A stretch of DNA of 64,000 nucleotides from Beijerinckia indica subsp. indica ATCC 9039 (GCF_000019845.1 NC_010581.1:3291501-3355500), one strand, 5' to 3'; counted from the first letter of the stretch, positions 52,181-61,885 are shown. Made by a program: numbers and translations. The notes: generated from the letters alone by a model not told the origin.

Positions 52181-53559
52181 TATCCGCGAACCTTCTGCAA
52201 TTCCGGTTTCATCCACCATGGACCAGGATCAATAGCCACTCCATCCTTTCGGAATTCGACATAGAGGATGGGTTGTGGCGCGGCGATAGCGACCGAGGCG
52301 GCGGTCTTGGCTGTTCCATCGCCCATAACGGCAACGGCTTCGCCAGCCAGAATGAACTGCCCTACATTTACGTTAATACGTTCCATGCCGGCAAGGATAA
52401 TATAATATCCCTGCCCTGCGTTGACGATCAAGAGTTGGCCATAAGTTCGATAAGGCCCGGCATAAGCGACCCAGCCATCGCAAGGCGCGCCGACGATCGC
52501 TTCCGGACGGGTCGCAAGCAGGAGACCCTTTTCGATGCCGCCAAGACCATCCGAAGCGCCATAGCCACGCAGCAGATTGCCGGCCACCGGCAGAGGGAGA
52601 AACCCTTTCGTATCGGCAAAGGCGCGGGCGGGCGCGAGTCGCGCGGGATCCTTGAAGGGCGCGGCGGCGGAAACCGTGCCGGCCGCAGCGCGCGCCTTTT
52701 GCGCCTCGTCGGCCTGACGCGCCGCTTCGGCGCCGCGCGCCGCCGCCGCCACTTCTGTCTCCATGCGGGTGATCAAATCTTTCAGATTGCCCGCCTGACG
52801 CGCCAGCTCGGCGGCGCGTTCCCGCTCGGCGCCCAAGGCTTGTTCCGCGTCACTCAAACCGGTCTGGCGCGCGGCGATCAGATTTTCGAGTCGCAGGCGT
52901 TCCTCGCGCATGCGGGCGCGGTCGGCATTCAGGCTGTCACGATCCGCTGAAATCGACTGGCGCAAGCGGACCAGTTCAGAGAGATCGCTCACCAGAGCCG
53001 CGGCCTCCGAACGCATTTCCGGCAAGACCGCGCCGAGCAGCATCGAGGTGCGGATGGCTTCCAGAATATCCTGAGGCGCGGCAAGCAAGGCTGGCGGCGC
53101 GCGGCGTCCCATGCGCTGCAAAGCCGCCAGAACCTCCGAAAGCGTCTTGCGCCGCCCCTCGAGGGAGTTTCGAATGCTCTCCTCGCTCGCGGTCAGAGTG
53201 TCGAGCCGGCGTTCCGTCTCGGCGATCTTCTCTTCGAGGCCAGAGACATTCTGCGTGGTCTCCACCAAAGCGGCGGCGAGTTTCGTGCGATCAGCCTTCA
53301 GAGAAGCGATTTCCGCCTCGATCTTCTGCCGCTGCGCCTGGGATTGCTCCAGCGTATCCTGCATGCCGCGCAATTCGAGCTTATGCGTCGCGAGATCATG
53401 CGCCTTAACATCGGCGTTCTTGGTCTCCTGGCTGGAGGCATTTTGCGCCAGCCCGTGGCCGATCAAGGCCAAGCCAAGCCCCAAAGCCGTTGCCGCCGTC
53501 ACAATTGGCGGCAGGCCCTCCACGCGGATCGAAAAACCGGGAATGATCGCCTCCCACAA
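52180..53559 (-). CDS. EnvC-like murein hydrolase activator (degenerate LytM domain)
   Basis: This 459-residue periplasmic coiled-coil protein runs from a signal anchor at about 18-38 through a long coiled coil at about 50-300 to a C-terminal LytM/M23 domain at about 330-450. The metal-binding residues of active M23 peptidases are missing (ILYVEFRKDG in place of HLHFEIR; no HxxxD), as in EnvC. It therefore probably activates amidases during division rather than cutting itself. It overlaps ctpA by one base; CtpA-type proteases often regulate such proteins. The start is uncertain (TTG 53559 or GTG 53523). Confidence 0.85.
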   Translation of the reverse strand: MWEAIIPGFSIRVEGLPPIVTAATALGLGLALIGHGLAQNASSQETKNADVKAHDLATHKLELRGMQDTLEQSQAQRQKIEAEIASLKADRTKLAAALVETTQNVSGLEEKIAETERRLDTLTASEESIRNSLEGRRKTLSEVLAALQRMGRRAPPALLAAPQDILEAIRTSMLLGAVLPEMRSEAAALVSDLSELVRLRQSISADRDSLNADRARMREERLRLENLIAARQTGLSDAEQALGAERERAAELARQAGNLKDLITRMETEVAAAARGAEAARQADEAQKARAAAGTVSAAAPFKDPARLAPARAFADTKGFLPLPVAGNLLRGYGASDGLGGIEKGLLLATRPEAIVGAPCDGWVAYAGPYRTYGQLLIVNAGQGYYIILAGMERINVNVGQFILAGEAVAVMGDGTAKTAASVAIAAPQPILYVEFRKDGVAIDPGPWWMKPELQKVRG

Positions 53560-53659
53560 ACGCTGAGACAGATTTAAGCGAACTTTTGCGAGAAGCAGCA
53601 GCCTAAACTATTAAATTTTGGCAAATAGACGATGATCAAATGGAAGCATGCTCGCACGA

Positions 53660-54142
53660 TCATGCTCTATGATAGGGATGATGCCCCAAAATCGTCATCG
53701 CACGGTAAATTTGTTCCGCCGCCATGATGCGGACGAGCTGGTGCGGCCAGGTCATCTTGCCAAAGGCAAAAACAAAAGCGGCACTCTCGGTCAGAGCCGG
53801 TTCCAATCCATCCGCGCCGCCGATCAGAAAATGCATCATCGCTTTGCCTGAATCCCTCGCCTGACCGAGGCAATCTGCAAAACCCTCGCTGTCGATGGAA
53901 CGGCCGTGTTCATCGAAGGCAACGATCAGACTCGCTGGCTGGAGAAGCGCGCGGATCGCCTTGCCCTCTTGGGCCTTGCGTTCGTCTCCGCGCCTCGCCC
54001 GGCTTTCCTCGATTTCCCGCAATTCCACTGAGGGAAAACCGATGGCCCGTCCAGCTTGCCCCGCCCGTTCAAGATAACGGGCCGTCAACTCCCGTTCAGC
54101 CCCGGCTTTGGTCCGGCCGATTCCGATGAGCTGGAGACGCAT
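53660..54142 (-). CDS. rlmH: 23S rRNA (pseudouridine1915-N3)-methyltransferase
   Basis: RlmH methylates pseudouridine 1915 in helix 69 of 23S rRNA. The 160-residue SPOUT protein begins MRLQLIGIGRTKAGAERELT and ends with the family signature FGKMTWPHQLVRIMAAEQIY and HPYHRA. The start ATG 54142 fits the usual length of about 155-160. It follows rsfS, its conserved neighbour. Confidence 0.95.
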   Translation of the reverse strand: MRLQLIGIGRTKAGAERELTARYLERAGQAGRAIGFPSVELREIEESRARRGDERKAQEGKAIRALLQPASLIVAFDEHGRSIDSEGFADCLGQARDSGKAMMHFLIGGADGLEPALTESAAFVFAFGKMTWPHQLVRIMAAEQIYRAMTILGHHPYHRA

Positions 54143-54256
54143 GCACTCGCTATCACACAAAAAATCCAGCATGTCCGGTGGCTCTCACACCACAATCATA
54201 CAGATGACCGTGGATAGAACCTGCCGGACCGCCAAGATCTTGGGCCTCAACAATCG

Positions 54257-54643
54257 TCAGAGGGGGCGTTGCTCGGCCGGCCGGTCGAGCCCCCACATTT
54301 TCTCGAGATTATAGAACTGACGGACTTCAGGCCGGAAAACATGGACGATGACATCGCCGGCATCGACCAGCACCCAATCGCAGCTTTGCAAGCCTTCGAT
54401 TTTCGGTGCAACACGACCAAGATCCTTAAGGACCTTGAGCAAATGATCGGCGATGGCTCCGACATGCGTATTGGAACGGCCGGAGGCGATGATCATGGCA
54501 TCGGCGATCGTGGTTTTTCCATGCAGATCGATGGCGACAATATCCTCGGCTTTGGAATCCTCGAGGCTCGTCAAAACCGTCCGCACGACGGCACCGATAT
54601 CGGGTTCAGTCGAACCATGTATCGGTTGGGGAGGGAGTTGCAC
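54257..54643 (-). CDS. rsfS: Ribosomal silencing factor RsfS (Iojap/YbeB)
   Basis: RsfS binds ribosomal protein uL14 and blocks subunit joining under starvation. The 128-residue protein contains the DUF143 motifs: SKAEDIVAIDLHGKTTIADA, MIIASGRSNTHVGAIADHLL, DWVLVDAGDVIVHVF and YNLEKMWG. The start codon is GTG (54643). The usual upstream partner nadD is not present in the window. Confidence 0.94.
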   Translation of the reverse strand: MQLPPQPIHGSTEPDIGAVVRTVLTSLEDSKAEDIVAIDLHGKTTIADAMIIASGRSNTHVGAIADHLLKVLKDLGRVAPKIEGLQSCDWVLVDAGDVIVHVFRPEVRQFYNLEKMWGLDRPAEQRPL

Positions 54644-54786
54644 CGCCCCAGAAAGAATCGCAGGGTTCAGCGTTTCGATCCTTTTGCAGCACCGGTCGAT
54701 GGGACCGGGACCAGTCTTAAAATGACGTAAATGACAAAAAAGTTCAACTGGCTTGAAAATGGCGTTTTGGAGAGCGGGTTCGCAGA

Positions 54787-56118
54787 TCAGGCTCGCGATT
54801 CGTTCTGGCGTGCCCGATCCGCCGCGAGCAAGGCGAGCCCCGAGGCGACCGATTGAAAGGCGTCGCCGATATGCACGCGTTTCTCGCCAAAACGCTCGAC
54901 GAAGAGCGAGCGCACCGCCGGGACATAGGATGTGCCCCCGGTAAGAAAAACCGCATCGATCGCGTTCGGCGCGACATTCGCTGCAGCTAGCGCCTCGTCC
55001 ATCGCCCGCGCAAGGGCGGCAATATCATCGGCGATCCAGGCCTCGAAATCCTTGCGCGCCACTTCCGCCTCAATCATGATCCCCTCGCGAGAGAAGCGGA
55101 AAGTGGCTTTTTCCTTCGACGAAAGCTCGGCCTTCAACGCGCCGACCGCGCGATGCAATTCGAAGCCGAGATCGCATTCGATCAAGGTGATCAGATCGGC
55201 CAATGCTCCCGGTTCTTCGGCTGAGGTCTGGAGCTTGCGCAATTCGGCCAGCGTCTGCGGCGATTTCAGCCAGGACAATTGGTGCCATTGCGCGAAGGCT
55301 GCGTGGAAATAGGCCGGGATCGGCAGAAGCTTGTCAAAGGAGCGATAGAGGCTTCCTTTGCCCAAGCGCGGCGCGATCACATGATCGAGAATGCGGTAAT
55401 CGAATGTATCGCCGGCAACGCCGACGCCGGAATGCGCCAGCGGCTTCGCCTCGAGCTTTCCGTTTTCATGAGCAAAGGTCAGAACCGAGAAATCGCTCGT
55501 GCCACCGCCAAAATCGGCGACCAGAATCGTCTCATCATGATCGAGGCCGCGCGCATACCAATAAGCCGCGCCGAGCGGCTCATAGGCGAAATCGACTTGC
55601 TTCAGCCCGGCGCCCGAGAAGGATTGACGCAAGCGCTCCATGGCCAAAACGTCGTCGGGCCGCTCGCCAGCGAAAACCACGGGCCGGCCGCCGACCGCCG
55701 GAAGGCTTTCGGCCCGCCGCAAACCTTCCTCTCCCCAATGGCCCTCGCGAAAGAGGTCCATCAGAAAGGTCGAGATCAATTGCTCGACAGTAAAACGCTG
55801 ACCATAGAGCCTCGTTTCGGTGAACAGACGACTCGCCAGATGTGTTTTAATAGATTGAATGAATCGCTGCTCGCCAGTCTCGGTCAAGGCGCGTGCGATC
55901 GCCTCGGGCCCGGCGGCATGCGCGACCTTGCGACCCTCGCGCCAAAACATCAAGGCACTGCGAAAGGTCTCGGTCCTATCACCCGGGACTGAGCTCCAGG
56001 CAGCATCCCAGCTCATGCTCTCGACTTGCCCGTCCGGCAAAGCAAAGGCAACGACACTATTGGTCGTACCGAAATCAATGCCAATGGCGATGGGCATTGT
56101 CTTGTTTGCATCGAGCAT
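54787..56118 (-). CDS. Hsp70-family protein, YegD-like
   Basis: This 443-residue actin-fold ATPase has the Hsp70 phosphate-1 motif (IGIDFGTTNSVVAF), phosphate-2 (ILVADFGGGTSDFSV) and the adenosine motif (AVFLTGGTSYVPAV). It lacks the substrate-binding domain of DnaK and resembles YegD, whose role is unclear. The start ATG 56118 has a GAGG upstream. It lies downstream of rpsA after a strong terminator, so it is probably transcribed separately. Confidence 0.9.
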   Translation of the reverse strand: MLDANKTMPIAIGIDFGTTNSVVAFALPDGQVESMSWDAAWSSVPGDRTETFRSALMFWREGRKVAHAAGPEAIARALTETGEQRFIQSIKTHLASRLFTETRLYGQRFTVEQLISTFLMDLFREGHWGEEGLRRAESLPAVGGRPVVFAGERPDDVLAMERLRQSFSGAGLKQVDFAYEPLGAAYWYARGLDHDETILVADFGGGTSDFSVLTFAHENGKLEAKPLAHSGVGVAGDTFDYRILDHVIAPRLGKGSLYRSFDKLLPIPAYFHAAFAQWHQLSWLKSPQTLAELRKLQTSAEEPGALADLITLIECDLGFELHRAVGALKAELSSKEKATFRFSREGIMIEAEVARKDFEAWIADDIAALARAMDEALAAANVAPNAIDAVFLTGGTSYVPAVRSLFVERFGEKRVHIGDAFQSVASGLALLAADRARQNESRA

Positions 56119-56149
56119 AGGCTGAGCCTCGTTTATTTTTTTGGAGCCA

Positions 56150-56180
56150 AAAGAAAACCCGCGCGGAAGATCCGCGCGGG
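56150..56180 (-). terminator. Intrinsic terminator of rpsA
   Basis: CCCGCGCGGA (56158-56167) and TCCGCGCGGG (56171-56180) form a perfect GC stem with a three-base loop. On the reverse strand it is followed by TTTTCTTTT. It lies 30 bases after the rpsA stop. Confidence 0.93.
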
Positions 56181-56209
56181 CCTGATTTCCAAAGGCAGGT
56201 GAAACGAAA

Positions 56210-57943
56210 TTATTCTTTCTTGCCGTCGCGAGCCTTCAAGGCCGCGCCGAGAATATCGCCCAGCGAGGCACCGGAATCGGCCGAACCATATTGGGCGATC
56301 GCTTCCTTCTCCTCGGCCACTTCGAGCGCCTTGATCGAAACCGCGATCTTGCGCGCGCGGCGATCGAACTGGGTGATGCGCACATCGACCTTCTCGCCAA
56401 CAGCAAAACGCTCCGGCCGCTGATCGGCACGATCGCGTGCAAGTTCGGCCCGCTTGATGAAAGCGGTGAGATCGGTGCCAGCGATCTGGACTTCGAGCCC
56501 GCCTTCCTTCACTTCGAGCACTTCGCACGTGACGACAGCGCCCTTCTTGAGATCGCCGGATTCCTCACCAGCGACTTCCGGCGCCTTCACGGCGAAGGGA
56601 TCGCTGGCAAGCTGCTTGATGCCGAGCGAAATCCGCTCCTTCTCCATATCGACGTCGAGGACCTTGGCGCGAACGATATCGCCCTTCTTGTAATCCTCGA
56701 TCGCTTGCTCGCCTGGCTTGTTCCAGTCGAGATCGGAGAGATGCACCATGCCATCGACATCGCCATCGAGACCGATGAACAGGCCGAACTCGGTCTTGTT
56801 CTTGACCTCGCCCTCGACTTCGGAACCAACCGGATATTTCTCGGCGAAGGTCTCCCACGGATTGGCGAGCGTCTGTTTGAGGCCGAGCGAAATGCGGCGC
56901 TTGACGGGATCGACTTCCAGCACCTGGACATCGACTTCCTGGCTCGTCGCGACGATCTTGCCGGGATGCACGTTCTTCTTTGTCCAGGACATTTCGGAAA
57001 CGTGGATCAAGCCCTCGATGCCGGGCTCCAGCTCGACGAACGCGCCGTAATCGGTGATATTCGTCACGCGGCCATGGAAGCGCGCATTGATCGGATATTT
57101 GGCCTCGATCCCCTGCCAGGGATCATCCAGCAATTGCTTCATACCGAGCGAGATGCGGTGCGTCTCGTGGTTGATCTTGATGATCTTGACACGAACCGTC
57201 TGGCCGATGGTCAGAACCTCGGTCGGATGATTGACGCGGCGCCAGGCAATATCGGTGACATGCAACAAACCGTCGATGCCGCCGAGATCGACGAAGGCAC
57301 CGTAATCGGTGATGTTCTTCACCATACCTTCGATCACCTGACCTTCCTCGAGGTTGGCGACGATCTCATGGCGCTGCTCGGCGCGGGATTCCTCAAGAAC
57401 CGTACGGCGCGAAACGACAATATTGCCACGGCGACGATCCATTTTCAGGATCTGGAAGGGCTGCGGCACCTGCATCAAGGGCGCGACATCGCGGATGGGC
57501 CGAATATCGACCTGGCTGCGCGGCAGGAAGGCCACGGCGCCGTCGAGATCAACGGTAAAGCCACCCTTAACTTGATTGAAGATGATGCCTTCAACCTTTT
57601 CCTGGTTCTCGAAAGCCTTTTCGAGCTTGACCCAGCTCTCTTCGCGCCGAGCCTTGTCGCGCGAGATCACCGCCTCGCCGAGCGCATTCTCGATCCGTTC
57701 GAGATAGACTTCGACCTCGTCGCCGACCTGCAGCGAACCTTCCCGGCCGGGGCCCTGAAATTCCTTGAGCGCGACGCGCCCCTCGGTCTTCAAACCGATA
57801 TCGATAACGGCGACGTCTTTCTCGATGGCGACGACCCGGCCCTTAATGACCGAACCTTCAAGAGCTTCATTTTGGCCATAGCTCTCGTCAAGAAGCGCCG
57901 CGAAATCCTCGCGCGAGGGCGCGTAGGTGGAAGTTGATGCCAT
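56210..57943 (-). CDS. rpsA: 30S ribosomal protein S1
   Basis: S1 brings mRNA to the 30S subunit. The 577-residue protein shows six S1 RNA-binding repeats, each with a VxxIxxYGAFVDL- or GLxHVSExS-like core (for example NITDYGAFVDLGGIDGLLHV, ITDYGAFVELEPGIEGLIHV). Length is normal. Most alphaproteobacteria have cmk directly upstream; here a TonB-like gene and a repeat intervene. The ATG at 57943 begins MASTSTYAPSREDFAALL. Confidence 0.97.
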   Translation of the reverse strand: MASTSTYAPSREDFAALLDESYGQNEALEGSVIKGRVVAIEKDVAVIDIGLKTEGRVALKEFQGPGREGSLQVGDEVEVYLERIENALGEAVISRDKARREESWVKLEKAFENQEKVEGIIFNQVKGGFTVDLDGAVAFLPRSQVDIRPIRDVAPLMQVPQPFQILKMDRRRGNIVVSRRTVLEESRAEQRHEIVANLEEGQVIEGMVKNITDYGAFVDLGGIDGLLHVTDIAWRRVNHPTEVLTIGQTVRVKIIKINHETHRISLGMKQLLDDPWQGIEAKYPINARFHGRVTNITDYGAFVELEPGIEGLIHVSEMSWTKKNVHPGKIVATSQEVDVQVLEVDPVKRRISLGLKQTLANPWETFAEKYPVGSEVEGEVKNKTEFGLFIGLDGDVDGMVHLSDLDWNKPGEQAIEDYKKGDIVRAKVLDVDMEKERISLGIKQLASDPFAVKAPEVAGEESGDLKKGAVVTCEVLEVKEGGLEVQIAGTDLTAFIKRAELARDRADQRPERFAVGEKVDVRITQFDRRARKIAVSIKALEVAEEKEAIAQYGSADSGASLGDILGAALKARDGKKE

Positions 57944-58215
57944 TGGGTCTCCTGGGTGCCTGAAAGTCAGGCGGCGCCGGCGGTGTCAAGGTTGCTGGGC
58001 TTGTCGACCGCCGGGAATCTTGTCGCTTCCGACAAGATCGCCGCATAGAGCGGGCCGGCGCATGGACGGCGGCAACAAGCAGGTGAAGATCACAATTTAG
58101 CAAGACGGGCTTGTGCCGACAAGGGGGCGGCCAAGGACTTTAGGCAGCACGGCGCCGCTAAATTCCGATCATCCATTTGCGATTCGTACCGCTTTGCGGC
58201 GCAATGACGAATGGT

Positions 58216-59451
58216 TCATTCGTCATCATTGCTGACGCCAAACCCGATTTCCGCCGCAAATGTCCTCTGTGCGCCGGGTGGCGGCACTGGAAACGGGCTT
58301 GCCCGATCGACAAGGGCGAGGCTTTCGACATCAAGATCGGCCTCGCCGCTGGATTGCAGCAATTCGAGATTGATCACCCGCCCCGCGTCGTCAAGGCTGA
58401 ACCCCACCACGGCGCGGCCCCGCGCACCGCGCTGCAAGGCCGTTTCTGGATAATGTTTGGCTCGTTCCAGGAGACCGAAGACGATCACCTTATAGCTCAT
58501 CAATTCGTCGCCATCCTCGCTCGGCATAGGCACGGCGACAGCGCGGAAACGATCGGGATCGAAGCCATAACCTGGATGCGCCAGGGCCTGGTCCCAAACG
58601 CTTTCCGACGAGCCTTGCGGCGACTGACCTCCCCGTTGAGGAGCGGGCATGGAACGCGCGGGGGCGCCATTCGTCCCGCCCGCCCGCCCGCCATTGGGCG
58701 CCATGGCATAGCGCGGCGGAGTCTGCGTCGGGGCTTCCTCTCGCTCGGCACGTGCGTGTTCCCGCTGCGTGGCGGCCGCGGTTTTATTCGCGTCAGACGC
58801 TTTCGGCTGAGGCTTCGCCGCTTGTGACTTGGCAGTTTGTGACTTGGCCGCATGAGATTGAGTGGCCGGCCTGGCCAGCTCTGACTTAGCTGTTTCGGCC
58901 TTGGTCGTCTCCGGCTTGGATGCTTCCTGTTTAGGCGGCTCCATTTTAGCCAAATTCGATTTGGATTGCTCAGGTTTGTCCTGCTCGGACTTAAGAGAGT
59001 CCGCCTTGGCCGTTTCAGACTTGGTTGGATCCTTCCCTTCCTCTCCACCCCCAGTTGCGTTTTTAGCCGCGTCAGCGTCTGAGGCCTGCTCTTCCTTCTG
59101 CTTGGCTGCAGCAAGGGCCGCGGACGTTCCCTCCCCAGTCGGCGTGCTCAGGGGCGTCTCAGGCTTTTGCTCCAGGACCACTTCCACGGGAATTTCCTCA
59201 TGGGCCTTTTGCGGATCGGACGTTACATCTGGCCATAGAGCGATAAGCGCCAAAATGAGGCACAGATGAATCACGGCCGAAGCCGCGAGCAGGACTTCCC
59301 ATCCCAAACGCGACCGCATCGCATTGCGCGTTTCCGCCTCGGCCAACGCCAGACGTTCTTCCTCCTGCGCCGTCAGCACGTCGCGCGCTGGAAGGGTTTC
59401 CGCCGAATTCTGACTGTCCTGCTCCGAATCGGCTGTCGCGGCGAGTTCCAA
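58216..59451 (-). CDS. TonB-like energy transducer with long charged linker
   Basis: The protein (up to 411 residues) has one membrane segment at about 51-73 (EVLLAASAVIHLCLILALIA). A long Lys/Glu/Ala/Pro/Ser-rich linker follows (repeats such as SKPETTKAETAKSELA and AAKSQTAKSQAAKPQ). A TonB_C-type domain lies at about 320-411 (VIVFGLLERAKHYPETALQR, GRAVVGFSLDDAGRVINLEL). It would span the periplasm to energise outer-membrane receptors. The start is uncertain: TTG 59451 gives a 50-residue cytoplasmic leader; ATG 59319 gives a typical short TonB start. No exbB/exbD gene is in the window. It separates cmk from rpsA. Confidence 0.82.
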   Translation of the reverse strand: MELAATADSEQDSQNSAETLPARDVLTAQEEERLALAEAETRNAMRSRLGWEVLLAASAVIHLCLILALIALWPDVTSDPQKAHEEIPVEVVLEQKPETPLSTPTGEGTSAALAAAKQKEEQASDADAAKNATGGGEEGKDPTKSETAKADSLKSEQDKPEQSKSNLAKMEPPKQEASKPETTKAETAKSELARPATQSHAAKSQTAKSQAAKPQPKASDANKTAAATQREHARAEREEAPTQTPPRYAMAPNGGRAGGTNGAPARSMPAPQRGGQSPQGSSESVWDQALAHPGYGFDPDRFRAVAVPMPSEDGDELMSYKVIVFGLLERAKHYPETALQRGARGRAVVGFSLDDAGRVINLELLQSSGEADLDVESLALVDRASPFPVPPPGAQRTFAAEIGFGVSNDDE

Positions 59452-59781
59452 TCCGTTGCCTTTGCTCGAAAACCGCCGTGAAGGCGAAAAGACACCATAA
59501 TGTAGACGATTATTCAGAACTATTCTTGAATCCTTTCCCGAATATCCATCTGTTCAAGAAAACATGTGGAAATTCGGGACCATCGCCAAGAGCATCGTAT
59601 GGGAATACATTTGTTCTGCCCTTTTTCCGCCTTCCCTACAAGCTTTGCGGTAATCGCTCCTTATACCAAAGGTCGTGAAGAACGGCCTTTGGTTCCTTTC
59701 TTGAATTTTCGCTTTTTCAAAGCGAGAGCGAAAGTTCAGGAGCGGTCCAACGGCCATCTATTATGACCCGTCGGTATTATT
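59452..59781. other. Gap with repeat copy D between cmk and the TonB-like gene
   Basis: These 330 bases consist of about 200 bases without recognisable structure and then the three-hairpin repeat at 59662-59777, which ends just before cmk. Confidence 0.5.
59662..59777 (-). repeat. Three-hairpin dispersed repeat, copy D
   Basis: ACCAAAGGTCGT/AACGGCCTTTGGT, then CTTGAATTTTCGC/GCGAAAGTTCAG, then TCCAACGGCCAT/ATGACCCGTCGG. The order is reversed relative to copies B and C. The last stem has several mismatches. Confidence 0.85.
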
Positions 59782-60417
59782 TCAGGAGGCCAGCTTTCGA
59801 ATCCGATTGTCGACAATGGCCAAGGCAGCCTCGAACGCCGCTTCTATATCGAGATCGGTCGTATCGAGGAAGGTCGCATCAGCGGCCGCCCGAAACGGCG
59901 CAACGGGACGATTGGCGTCACGTTCGTCTCTTTGCCTGATCTCTTCCTGCACCACGGCCAGATCGCCCGGCTCACCGCGCCCTTGTAATTCCGCCGCACG
60001 CCGGGCCGCCCGTGCCTGCAAACTGGCGGTCACGAAGATTTTGACATCGGCATCAGGGCAGATCACTGTTCCGATATCACGTCCATCCAGCACAGCGCCG
60101 CCCGGTGTGCCAGCAAAACGGCGTTGCAGATCCTTCAGAGCCGCGCGGACATCCGGGATTGCGGCCACGATGGAGGCCGCCTGACCAATCTCATCACTTC
60201 GCAAGTTCGCGGCTTCAAGAGACGCGACATCGAGACCGCGCGCGGCAGCGGTTGCCTCAGCATGATTCTGGAGATCGCCCCCCGACACCAGCAAGGCCCG
60301 CGCGGTCGCGCGATACAGAAGACCGGTGTCGAGATGCGGCAAATTGAAATGCTGTGCCAGCCGGCGCGCCAAGGTTCCTTTGCCAGAAGCGGCGGGTCCA
60401 TCAATGGCGATGATCAT
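59782..60417 (-). CDS. cmk: Cytidylate kinase
   Basis: Cmk phosphorylates CMP and dCMP. The 211-residue protein has the P-loop [18 protein letters not shown], the nucleotide-binding [20 protein letters not shown] and LTxxxA-type residues later ([20 protein letters not shown]). The start ATG 60417 places the P-loop at the expected position; a longer start at 60438 is possible. Normally aroA precedes it in the same operon; that gene is not seen here. Confidence 0.95.
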
Positions 60418-60840
60418 AAAAAAACTAGCTCCAGACATTCGCTCGCAATCTCTTTTCCATTTTGCCCGGGAAGATCAAGCGCGGCAATATCAGCGCGCCC
60501 TCCCTCTGCAAAGAGGGCTGCGGTAGAGAGAAAAGTTCGTGAAGCCAAGCTTGCGAACATTTCGCGGCGGTTCGGCATTCTCTCTAAGAAAGAGAGTTTC
60601 GAAGAGAAATTTTTTAAAGGAGCCTGGAACGAATGACCGGCACCGGATTTATTCGAGCCGCAAACTCCTCACAAAGAGAGAAAATCGCTTGGCTTATCGC
60701 TCATTTACCGTTTCCATTTGACAGAAAGGTTTTGCATCACTAACCGGAGCCCCCAAGTTTGCGCGCCCTGAGAGTCGGGCGGCCCCTGCTTGGTGAAATC
60801 CATCCTTGGCGAAGGCCATCGTCCCTATTGAGGTATGCCT
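60418..60840. other. Gap between cmk and the FYDLN_acid gene
   Basis: This gap of about 420 bases should hold divergent promoters. It shows several short palindromes (for example CCCTCTTTG-like inverted pieces near 60500) but no recognisable gene; the usual aroA is absent here. Confidence 0.4.
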
Positions 60841-61206
60841 GTGGCGAAACCAGAACTCGGCGGTAAGCACCAGTGCCAGAATTGCGGCACACGTTTTTTC
60901 GATTTGAACAGGTCGCCCATCGTCTGTCCGAAATGCGGGACTCTGTTCCAATCGCCAGCCCTGGCGCGGACAGCGCAACGAGCCACCACGGCGGCTGATG
61001 ATGACGAGTTGGAACTCCCCGCGGGAGCCGAACTCATTTCTCTGGAAGATGCGGAAGCCGGCGACGACAAGGTCGTCATCGACGCCGATGCCGACGATGT
61101 GGAGATCGAGGTCGCCGACGATACGTTCCTCGAGGAAGAAGAAGAGGATAACGACGACGTCGCTGATTTGATCGACGGCGATTTAGAAGATGACGAAGAA
61201 CGGTAA
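60841..61206 (+). CDS. FYDLN_acid family protein (TIGR02300)
   Basis: This 121-residue protein has an N-terminal zinc ribbon (CQNCGTRFFDLNRSPIVCPK then CG) and a very acidic C-terminal half (LEEEEEDNDDVADLIDG). This matches the alphaproteobacterial FYDLN_acid family of unknown function, normally encoded near aroA-cmk-rpsA. GTG 60841 is preferred over ATG 60835 because GAGGT lies 7 bases before it and the protein then starts MAKPELG like its relatives. Confidence 0.88.
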   Translation: MAKPELGGKHQCQNCGTRFFDLNRSPIVCPKCGTLFQSPALARTAQRATTAADDDELELPAGAELISLEDAEAGDDKVVIDADADDVEIEVADDTFLEEEEEDNDDVADLIDGDLEDDEER

Positions 61207-61314
61207 GGTTTAGCTTGTGGAGCGCGCGCGTTACGGCTATACAGCGGCCGTAACGAAGCCGTCACATCGGTTCGTACCGCTCACCGACCCAAACGGCGAG
61301 CTGTTCAAAAGGTC

Positions 61315-61390
61315 GGGGTCATAGCTCAGTTGGGAGAGCGCTTCAATGGCATTGAAGAGGTCGGCGGTTCGATTCCGCCTGGCTCCACCA
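61315..61390 (+). tRNA. tRNA-Ala (anticodon GGC)
   Basis: The 76-base cloverleaf has acceptor GGGGTCA pairing with TGGCTCC, including the G3-U70 wobble that identifies tRNA-Ala. The anticodon stem-loop CTTCA-ATGGCAT-TGAAG gives GGC. The T-loop is GGTTCGATTCC and CCA is encoded. tRNA 3' ends are common island sites; no repeat of this 3' end was seen to the right. Confidence 0.96.
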
Positions 61391-61885
61391 ACCTAAAACA
61401 TTGTTTTAGCTAGATTTTCTCCATTCCGCCAAGCTCGATAAGTTCGAGGCTTGCGAAGGCCAAGCATGTCTCTTGTGACCTGTTCTTGTTTCAGACTAGA
61501 CGCTTGATCTCACTCTTTGCGCTGCCTGTCCCCTGACGCTCGAATTGATTTCCGAAGCAGAGTCGCGAGTGCCTGAAGAGACCAGTTTGCGGTAGCCCCA
61601 ACAAGAATCACCGCTCAAGACATGAACAAACGGTCGCTTTTTGCGTGCTGAAGTCGGCGGTGATCAGCGCTGATTCGTTCGGAAGGAAAGCTACGGCCGA
61701 ATCTTGGGAATTCTGGCGCCCGATCGAGACCACGGTCTTTCAGGTTGAGCCGCCATCAACGAACGATCCTTCACCAGACGCGGCCACTTCCGTCATCCTT
61801 CGGCGTTCAATCTCCTGGTTCCAGCTCTTCAGCAGTCCCCGCGGACAGTCCAGCGGTGGTAAGACACTCATCCGATGTCACAGTC
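61391..61885. other. Gap after tRNA-Ala, no supported gene
   Basis: This gap of about 495 bases has weak open frames but no recognisable protein. Base composition looks less coding-like than the neighbours. It could be a remnant of inserted DNA. Confidence 0.4.

Noticed and set aside
56291..57937. A 548-codon open frame opposite rpsA
   Set aside because: It is a mirror frame of the S1 repeats, with no ribosome-binding site or family motif.
58780..59060. Tandem DNA repeats in the TonB-like linker as a separate repeat element
   Set aside because: The repetition reflects the Lys/Glu/Ala/Pro-rich protein linker and varies in length, so it is part of the coding sequence.
60124..60636. A 170-codon plus-strand frame spanning the cmk 5' end
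   Set aside because: Most of it is antisense to cmk, and the remaining part has no recognisable domain.
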